From Cyclaneusma minus (Eukaryota > Ascomycota > Leotiomycetes > Marthamycetales > Marthamycetaceae), in assembly GCA_037179335.1 (NCBI GenBank), contig JAKZHN010000012.1:1054001-1118000 (forward strand): a DNA stretch of 64,000 nucleotides. Direction: 5' to 3'. The notes under the pieces were generated by a model. It saw only the letters and a list, made by a program, of their open reading frames with translations, had not been told where the DNA came from and made no database searches. The translations under genes were made by a program, and so were the position numbers. This document shows positions 56,719 to 64,000 of this stretch, one piece after another; within the stretch, counting starts at the first letter, position 1, and every line of letters starts with the position of its first letter.

Positions 56719-57099
56719 ATGCCTTCTGCCACGTCCAACGCAGAGAAGTCCGGTGCCGAGAAGGACATGCGCGACAATGCGCAGGCCGCTGGCTCCAACG
56801 AGGTGAGTTCACTGTTCAGGCGCAAGTGAATCTGCTGCTGACCTCGAAACTTCAAGAGTGCTCCCGCTTCCAAGACCAATGACCCGCAGCCCCGCAAGAA
56901 CAGCACCGGAGCCGCCGACAAGCAAGCCGGCAAGCAGAGCATCGTCCGCCGCCTCACGGGCCGACTCGACGAGCAGGATCTGAAGGAACTTGAGAAGATT
57001 CGCGCCAGTCAAGGCTGGGTGAGTTGCCATATTGTTTCATTCTTCTATCCTGCGAGCCAGTTTGAAGCTGACTCCGAACTCCAGTTCCAGGGCGATTGA
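56719..57099 (+). CDS. Family B small protein, copy 4
   Basis: Three exons, 56719..56802, 56857..57018 and 57085..57099, give 86 aa. Introns are phase 0 with GTGAGT donors and CAAG and CCAG acceptors. The start MPSATSNAEKSGAEKDM resembles copy 1 (MPSTTSSAETSA). Exon 2 (162 nt, as in copy 2) holds a basic stretch KQAGKQSIVRRLTGR and the motif LDEQDLKELEKIRASQGW. The third exon adds only FQGD; the intron before it resembles the 3' intron of family A (GTTTGAAGCTGACT), so the two families share non-coding parts. Function unknown. Confidence 0.65.
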
Positions 57100-57997
57100 G
57101 GACATGCGTGATTTTGCTGTCCTTCAGATGGGAACGAGCGCGTTGATATGTTGTTCAAAAAGATGAGCTCAGCGCTCTAACGGTATGGCCAGAGAAACAG
57201 CTGGGCTGTACATCGCGCAGATCAGTTCTTCCAGCTTGATGTATCTGCCGTACAAATACATCATACCGTACTTCATTCATCCCGACCATACTTGATAACT
57301 CTAATGATTGTGATGACGACTGCTTTGCTGTTTCTACCTTTTGTCCCCACGATTAACTCCTTACCAACGTCCTAGACGGTTCATCTGAGCACCAATCTTC
57401 TAACAACATCTCCACGTTTTCGAGATTGATAGGAAACTGAGTCGATCCCGACGCGGCGCTAACTTCAGGTCTAAGGCCGATACCGCTCAGGATGCCCATG
57501 TGGATTTTCTGAACGAACCATAGCATCTTGATTGATTGGTTTAGCTAGACAAGATATGACACGTTGGCGCTTTCAGTCCGATACTATCATATTATCGTGC
57601 TTATTTGAATTTTATTACTGCCATATTGATCTCCGTGTATCTCTCGACAAGACTGAGCCATTCCAGCCCCAAAACGGATTCATCGAATATCTCGACATAT
57701 CTCACCCCTTTTTGCCGACGACAGAAACCACGCCACCTGTAAAGTTTCGGTTAACTTTGATCTCTTCTCAAACACTTTTCAACTGACACATATCACTTTC
57801 GGCTGCTTCGCTGCGCTTGAAATGCGCTTGCGGAGTTGCATAAATTCCCTGCGCTGCTCCTCCGACCTTCCTCCACAACCATCACCGCTATCTCGAGATC
57901 CATACCCGCATACACAACCTTTCTGAAGCTTTTTGGCCTTGCTTACCAAGTCATACAAGATAGCAAGTCTCATCCAGCCTCCACCAAGCGCAGCGCA
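57100..57997. other. Family B spacer
   Basis: No coding sequence seen. A weaker promoter box (CATATCACTTTCGG at 57789, GCGCTTGAAATGCGC near 57813) and a TATA-like TTGCATAAATTCCC at about 57837 precede copy 5. Confidence 0.45.
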
Positions 57998-58372
57998 ATG
58001 TCTTCAAGTGCTTCCACCCCCGGCGCCCGCGCCAAAGAAATGGTACGTTAGCTCACACATCAAGGCATTTCTGTTCCTAACAGTTCTCGACCAGCTACAG
58101 GGCAGCGTCTCGATGTACCTGGTCAAGAGCCTCAAGGCTGGTACTGATACCACTGATGGCAAGTGGGTGCAGAAGTCGGACAAGGTGAGTGATAGTCAGC
58201 CAAAGACTGCCGGGATACAGCTAATTTGATGCTCAAGTGCGCCGTCGCCGAGAACCCTCGCGCCGTCGACATCACCTCCGCGCCTCGCCAGACTACGATT
58301 CGCTTCATGGAGGAGAACATCAAAGCCCTTGAGACCGCCGTGGCTGCCAGTCGCAAGGAGGCCGGAAAATAA
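57998..58372 (+). CDS. Family B small protein, copy 5
   Basis: Three exons of 45, 90 and 135 nt (57998..58042, 58095..58184, 58238..58372) give 89 aa with phase-0 introns. Exon 1 is MSSSASTPGARAKEM, exon 2 begins LQGSVSMYLVKSLKAG, and exon 3 ends RQTTIRFMEENIKALETAVA then ASRKEAGK. Donors are GTACGT and GTGAGT. Its closest relatives are copy 6 (same exon sizes 45/90/126) and copy 1. It is the most complete member and a useful reference for the family. Short, polar, no signal peptide; function unknown. Confidence 0.7.
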
Positions 58373-59160
58373 GTACGGCGCTCATTCTGTCTAGCCAGAC
58401 CGATGAAATGACAAGGGCCAACTTTGACTCTCAGCTGTCCTTGGAGTCCAAGATGCAGATGAACAAAGTTTTTCTGGATCACTGGACCCTGGCCACAGTT
58501 GGGTGCCTGACCATAACGTCTCATTTGGTTTAGCAATACTACACCTTTGAATTTGGCGGCTCATATTTGACTCTCGAATTGTGATAATGTTTCGTTCTCA
58601 TGCTTATATGATTGTAATTACTACTAAATTCTCGATGTCTACATGCTCTTCATAACACTAAGTGCCCTTTTGCTTCCAAGACTCGAATATCACTTGCTAT
58701 CTTGGTATAGCTTATTACGCCTTAACATGACAATAACTTCCGTGGGACCTTGGGGGTCTGAACAGCCTCGAAAGTAGCAGGCTTTCTGTAATACTATATT
58801 CCGAATCACATATGTGAAATTACTGTATGTCAGGGTACGCTTGATTAGCGAGGCTGACTTTCTTCACAGCTCACAACTGTTCTCCTTTACAGTTAACTGA
58901 GTATCTTCACTATTATCTAGCGATTCACTAGTATCTAGCTTATCGGCTATTTACTAGCCGATCTACTCTTACAAATGTGAATCCATCGCTCAGGAAGCGA
59001 GTTGTATAGATCTCTACCAACCACCTTTGCACTCCAGATCTTCTAAACTTCTACACATACGCACCCACCACTTCGACAAGTTACTCTTTACATACCTCGC
59101 AATCAACTTACCATCTTCAAAAGTTCGGAATTCATCTAGCTCGGCGTAATACATTGCGAA
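58373..59160. other. Family B spacer
   Basis: No gene. A small perfect hairpin, ATCGGCTA..TAGCCGAT, lies at 58942-58962. Confidence 0.45.
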
Positions 59161-59532
59161 ATGTCACCAAATCAGCTCAGTCCTGGTGCCCGTGCCAAAG
59201 AGATGGTAGGTCGATGCACATACACAGACATCCTTGTCCCCATCTAACAGTTGCTTTACAGTTGGATGGCAACATTTCCACCTACCTCACTGAGAATTTG
59301 AAGTCCGGCGGTGATAAGGCCGAGCTCAACACAAAGAACAAGCCGAACAACGTGAGTTATTCTCCAAGGTTTTATCGGAGTCAGTGCTAACGCTATTGTT
59401 CATCAGCCGTCTGAGACTACTACTGATGTTGCCACTGGTACCACCCGCCACATCACAATTAAGTTCAACGAGGAGGAACTTAAGGCCCAGAAAAGCATGA
59501 TGGCCGCCAGCCGTGACAAAGCTGGAAAATAA
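59161..59532 (+). CDS. Family B small protein, copy 6
   Basis: Exons 59161..59205, 59262..59351 and 59407..59532 (45/90/126 nt) give 86 aa. Text is MSPNQLSPGARAKEM, then LDGNISTYLTENLKSG, then RHITIKFNEEELKAQKSM and AASRDKAGK. Introns are phase 0 and in the same places as in copy 5. Spliced members 5 and 6 share about every structural position although many residues differ, which suggests old duplication with constraint on the C-terminus. No typical promoter box was found in front of this copy. Confidence 0.7.
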
Positions 59533-60372
59533 CGGGTACAGACAGACCTCATCTTTATTTGTCAAACCGGAAAACAATATGCTGACTTCTTTGGCTCACA
59601 GGCGTGATTCAAATCATTCCTGAAATTCTTCCCCACGTCCATGGCAGCAAGTCACCCCTGTAGGATGAAACCGAATGAGTTTCTTGGGGACTGCTAGACA
59701 TCCATTGGACTTGTCACATCTAACTCATAGCAATTTCAGGCGGTGTAGTCAACCACACCTGCACACAATGTAGAGCTTTTGGCGTTGCACATCTGACAAT
59801 ACTGTGTTCTCATGCTTGGACCAACGTGATTGCTACCATGTGGTTAACTTGATGATGTGTCTGTCTCCCTATAAAACTGTCAGCTTTTTCGCCTCTGTGA
59901 GTGATTCAATTGACACCCTGATCTATATCTAAACCAAATGAATATCTTCACTCGTCCATGAACGTTCCTCATCTCCTTGTAGAATCTGGGCAAAGCGGAG
60001 ATAAAGGGAGTAGGACCCATGTTGGCAAGTACTATCTCTTTGGGGCGGAACTGCGAATGGTGCTGAGATGCATGGCAATGGTGCGGATCCGAAAGTCTCT
60101 GATTTGCATGCACCATCCTTTGCCCCTGTCTCCGGCTTCAGCTTTCCTGCGATACTAGTTCTGTCTGGACCGGACGATCGAATATTAGCATCTGATCTTG
60201 CGGAGATTCTTTCGTTGTTTTCATGACTTTCCTTTCCTTCCCCATCCGACTTCCCCGAGCGTTCTTCTCAAAACCACAACAACTTGTCCATCCCTCTTCC
60301 AGACCGACTCTGCACAAGCTTCCAACTCCTCTCTCTCAACTCCGCTTTCTCAACTCCGCTTTGCACGTCTCC
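59533..60372. other. Family B spacer
   Basis: No coding sequence supported; a minus-strand frame at 59880 lacks features. The last 150 nt are pyrimidine-rich, promoter-like. Confidence 0.4.
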
Positions 60373-61070
60373 ATGATGTCCTCCTCGCAAGACCACGCCG
60401 AGAAAAGCGCGGCGACAATCAAGAATCGAATCGTTCCTCCCGGAGGTTGTGTCGAGGACCCGTCACCCTTGGACGAAGGCCTCCCGCGACTCCAGCTCCG
60501 CAATAAAGACAAGGCTTCCCATCGAAGACCACAAGTTCTGGCGAATCGAACTTGAACACAACGGTAAGCCAACACTCCCAAGTCTCTCAGCTCTTCACCA
60601 AGTGTTGCTTGTAGGGAATCCCGATGACTGCTAGTCAGCAGAGTTTGGTGCTTGAACAAGGCTGACAACTGTAAACCAGGCAAGATAACCCTTCGAGCTG
60701 CGAGTTCCGCCTCTTCAAGCCCTGATCCAGATAGAAGATTGCGAAGTTGGAAACTGAAAAGAAAGCCATTGAGGCTGAAATGGCGGCAAAGTGTATTTCA
60801 GGGCGCAACGGATACTCGAAATCAGCCATTCAACGCGACTTCGCCGCTGGCATCAAGGAGCTGGACCAAGAGAACGCGGAAGAAGCGGATGAAGCTCTCA
60901 ACCGCAGGAGGAAGCAGGTCGAATTGTCGATACAGATGACATCCCTCATTCGGCCGGAGAACGAGTCCGCCGGACTGTCTTTCAAGCAGACCAGGATGTC
61001 GACAACCCACGAGGCTCCGCATGCTTCCGTCGAAGAAAAAGACATGGGCGATTTTCGTTGGCAACGATGA
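60373..61070 (+). CDS. Possible multi-exon gene, coiled-coil C-terminus (family B relative?)
   Basis: The start MMSSSQDHAEKSAATIKNR recalls family B copy 4 (..AEKSGA..). Downstream, a frame open from about 60738 to TGA 61070 is clearly protein-like: IAKLETEKKAIEAEMAAK, SAIQRDFAAGIKELDQENAE, RRRKQVELSIQMTSLI, a charged coiled coil. Between them another frame reads IEDHKFWRIELEHN before a GTAAGC donor near 60565. I could not find one set of splice sites that joins all pieces in frame, so the model is unresolved; the gene may be damaged by a frameshift. Coordinates are an outer span. Confidence 0.35.
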
Positions 61071-61986
61071 AGCCGGATCACCCAACCGCGCTGACTTCAC
61101 TGCTCAAGGGGAATCTCTGAAAACCATCCCTGGATGCAACTCGCTCGTATTTCGACGCCGGAAAGATCAAAGAAGAAACCACGGTTCTCCGAATAGGTCG
61201 ACCGAAGATGGAATTCCTGAGTCGCAACCAAACGAAGGAGATAGCGGTCTTTCGGCGGTCAGTGGGTACTGGGCGTTGTACTGTCGCCAAGCTTTCTAAA
61301 TCCATCCGTTTCCCCATACAAAATCACCTATTTTCCGAAATGCCTTCCGTGGTTTCCTTCCCCGAGCCCTTTCACGCTGTCCAGACCCCAGGTATGGCAG
61401 TGACACTCGATGTCGCAACTAGGGAGTGTATGGCGCAGGGTTTCTCGCATAGAGATGCGGCATCCGAATCCGCGATTTGTCTGATCTCCTGCCGGTGCGT
61501 ATTTCTTGCTGCCATCGTTCAGGAGGACCCGTTTCCAACTTGGCCGGTTGATGTGCTGGAGTCGTCATGAATGCAGAGCTGCCGGGAATATACTGAATTA
61601 TTAGGGATATTCCAAGTGACCAGGAATTTCCCTAATAATTCGGAATTTTGGGCCGACGGTTGCGATCCTGAGGCTTGGGTGCGACGCGTATACGAGCATC
61701 CGTCTTGATGGCAGGTCGAATCTGGAACGGCTTGGCTTTTGCTGAGACGAAAAATCCAATTGAAGTCAACGAGAATGTTAAGACTGACGGAGCTCTAAGT
61801 GGCTAGGGCTCGGGATGAATGAGTAGTCTCGTGAGGTTCACCTGTCCTGTTGGTGACCCGCTTTTATCGGCGCTAGCGCTTTCAGAGCCTCCAAAAGCTA
61901 CACCTTTGTATCTCGCCCCCACTCCAGGAACTTTGGCCCAAGTGAACTTCATCCCACAGACAAAATCCTGGACGCAAACGATCACC
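61071..61986. other. Spacer with third minisatellite locus
   Basis: Short frames only. Contains the 19-bp units at 61595-61651. Confidence 0.4.
61595..61651. repeat. Minisatellite, 19-bp period, third locus
   Basis: Three head-to-tail units: GAATTATTAGGGATATTCC, AAGTGACCAGGAATTTCCC and TAATAATTCGGAATTTTGG. They match the loci at 11178 and 28193 in period and consensus. Confidence 0.65.
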
Positions 61987-62929
61987 ATGGCGTCTAGCCA
62001 ACCTCGCGATCCTCACCTGGCCGATGAGCAGGAGCGCAATCGTCCCGCTTTGCATACCCTCACCAGCGTCCCCGAGTCGGAGAAGCTCTCTCCCACCATG
62101 GGATCCCGCCTCGAGGCACCTGCAACCGTCAGGCAAATCATTGATCGTTTGAATTCGCAGGATTCGAAGCCCGTCACCCGCAATTCTGTACAGAATGAAA
62201 CTAGTCCTGCTGCAACCGCAAAGCCCTCGGTTTTGCTGCAGACACCCGCGTCACCTGCGTCTCCCAACAGCACTACGCTTCAGACCAGATCTGCCCTGCC
62301 CTTAAGAAAGATGGTAAGATGGCTCATCAGACCAGATACTTGCCTCAACTTACTGACAGTTGCATCTAGCTCACCCTCTTGGCCAAGCCCAAGAGCCCAC
62401 ACTTGACCGGCAAGAGCAAGAAGTCTGAGAAGTGGGTCAAGGTGAATGATGCCAGTCTCGATGAGGATTGGCAGTTGGTGGAGGACGACGTGAGTATTAC
62501 CTACTTCACCTATGGCTCAGACGAGAGTAAGGAGCAGCTCTGGCTGACATTGAACCTTCTTTACAGGACTCGAAAGCGAACTTCGCTAAGGATGGTGATG
62601 AAACCGCCACCAAAGCCAAGACGATGTTCCGCGAAGAGTACCTCGTTGTTCGCAGCTTGGCCGCACGAAGAAAGCCACGCCCTTCCATGATTCTTGTTCC
62701 TGCCAGGAACCACAAGGTAACTAGCTGGGTTTGTCGCCAGGATATCGAGGACATGGAGGCTGGCATCAAAGCTGACAAAGCTTTCATGGCCAGCCTTCAT
62801 GAGGGTCAGTGGAAGGTCCGAGGTAATATTGAATCTCACCACTCCTTGTGAGTAAGACTAATTGGACTTTTCTTAGAGGACGTCGCTCCAACTCTCGATG
62901 AATGCCCGCATTACTCAAGAAGAGTCTAG
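61987..62929 (+). CDS. Longer protein related to family B, 251 aa
   Basis: Four exons, 61987..62313, 62370..62489, 62567..62822 and 62877..62929, join in frame. The first 109 residues are disordered and Pro/Ser/Thr-rich, ending ALPLRKM; exon 2 begins LTLLAKPKSPHLTG. The RKM/L junction falls at the same place and phase as AKEM/L in copies 5 and 6, and the C-terminal region QDIEDMEAGIKADKAFMASL resembles the family motif. Other segments are KWVKVNDASLDEDWQLVEDD and EEYLVVRSLAARRKPRP. I start at the ATG at 61987 (ATCACCATGG); another in-frame ATG lies at 61819. A 24-nt GT..AG stretch within exon 3 is too short to be an intron. Function unknown. Confidence 0.6.
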
Positions 62930-63502
62930 CTCGTCAGGCCGATGGTATCAATGATTGGTGACAGTGGGTGTTGGACTCGAGCTGAATGGGCGTGGAGCAT
63001 ACAAGGATGACCTTTCATGTATTTCAAGGCTCTAGATTCGCTGCCGGGAACGGCTCTTGGTAGCTTTAGACAATCCAGCCCTACATCTGCAAAAAACTCC
63101 GTCAGCCCCCATCCATCAACTGTGAAGTAGCTTCTGAGATGGATCATTGACATTTCGAGACACTCCCTCTGCAATACAGCACAGAATTCAAAGTTTCATG
63201 CCTGGACCTGACCGTGATCTTCGAATTGTGGTTGTCACTCGTGTACTACAGCATTCACGTCACCCATGTGAATTTGACCGACGGTTCCGGGGCTCTATCT
63301 CTCCACCTTGTTGTCGCCGGTGTTCTCTGCTTTGTCGTCACGGCCGGTATCTTTAGGGCACTACATACGCCCACAATGTTTTTCCATTTCGCAAAATCCA
63401 CCTTCCCTCTTCCACGGCGGTTGCGCGCAATCTTCGAGTCCGCCATCACCATTGTACCTCACAAGCTCCCTTCGTACGCGGTCGACGCTCATCGCTGCCA
63501 TC
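62930..63502. other. Intergenic, no gene seen
   Basis: Short frames only; the right end is pyrimidine-rich and promoter-like for the next gene. Confidence 0.45.
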
Positions 63503-64000
63503 ATGGCGTCCCGCCCAAGACGTCAATCTGCTCCTCCCACCCCCGACGCAAGGATCTCACCCTCCGAATTGTACCACAACAATCCAGCTCTAGCATTCTA
63601 CGTGCAGGGTCCGGCTGAGCGCAGTGCATTCTGGGATTCGGTACTTGCTGAATACGGACGGGTAAGTTCACCTTCCCCTAGCGCTCAACGCTCTTCTCCT
63701 ACGCGCATTTCTAGACGCTGACTTGCACTGTTCAGGAGATCTCCCAATCCGTCGAGGCTTCAAGAGGCATCATCTCTCTCGCCAACAGCGCTGACCCCCA
63801 GGACTCGAACGAAGACTCGGGCTCCGTCAGCCATCAAGAAGACAGCTCCTTGGTCGTCTTGAGAGCTTCGGGCGACTCCTGGAACGAAGATTACTCTCAC
63901 ACCGAGACTGCTGTCAACTCTGAATCTGAAGCTGACGCTGAGACTGCTGTGGACTCGGGATCTGAAGCTGACTACGAGGCTTTTGCCGACTACATGTATG
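63503..64000 (+). CDS. Partial gene, acidic repeats, runs off the window
   Basis: Exon 1 is 63503..63661 (MASRPRRQSAPPTPDARIS; 53 codons, phase 0, GTAAGT donor) and exon 2 starts at 63736 after TTCAG and is open to the window end. Exon 1 contains LYHNNPALAFYVQGPAERSA. Exon 2 begins EISQSVEASRGIIS and becomes acidic with a repeated pattern ETAVNSESEADA / ETAVDSGSEADY. The small first exon and EASR recall family B, but the link is weak. The 3' end is missing, so length and function cannot be given. Confidence 0.55.

Noticed and set aside
44711..59532. Secreted effector cluster
   Set aside because: The proteins lack signal peptides and Cys pairs; small size and linkage to an AT-rich block are not enough.
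62717..62740. A 24-nt GT..AG stretch as an intron in the 251-aa gene
   Set aside because: Too short for spliceosomal removal; the frame is open through it.

Overview
The window looks like nuclear DNA of a filamentous ascomycete (Pezizomycotina). Evidence: intron-bearing genes with short GT..AG introns and CTGAC-like branch sites, a fungal-only aspartyl-tRNA synthetase/DUF2156 fusion, fungal LCB2 and POT1 orthologues, and a 6 kb block reduced to almost pure A+T with no ORFs, as expected of repeat-induced point mutation (RIP). A dothideomycete is possible but the sequence alone does not settle the class. No tRNA or rRNA gene that folds properly was found.

Layout. 1-31.8 kb is ordinary euchromatin with housekeeping genes: a WDR44-like WD40 protein (-), acetoacetyl-CoA synthetase in seven exons (-), the serine palmitoyltransferase subunit LCB2 (+), two unrecognised Cys-containing proteins, a cystinosin-like PQ-loop transporter (-), a C2H2 zinc-finger protein (-) and POT1 (+). 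The gaps hold non-coding structure: a tRNA-derived SINE-like insert in an intron, a foldback element, a 19-bp-period minisatellite found at three places, a hAT-type MITE with target duplication, and a 2.2 kb array of fourteen diverged direct repeats between LCB2 and the next gene.

33-40 kb carries the most interpretable system: an alpha/beta hydrolase of the HSL type (33088-34404, -) beside an AspRS-DUF2156 fusion (36524-39797, +). The latter has the architecture of ErdS, ergosteryl-3beta-O-L-aspartate synthase, which takes Asp from Asp-tRNA and puts it on ergosterol. The neighbour is a strong candidate for ErdH, the hydrolase that removes the Asp.

43-64 kb is a lineage-specific-looking cluster, all on the + strand, of small unrecognised intron-bearing genes of about 86-251 aa. 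Family A (three tandem copies) shares promoter and 3' introns. Family B (at least five clear copies, one broken copy and up to three diverged relatives) shares phase-0 intron positions, near-constant exon sizes, a C-terminal motif and a two-part promoter box. One family B copy has a 180-bp-LTR retrotransposon, RIP-mutated inside, in its intron, plus a frameshift; another ends at an early TAG. The cluster is the best candidate for something undescribed.
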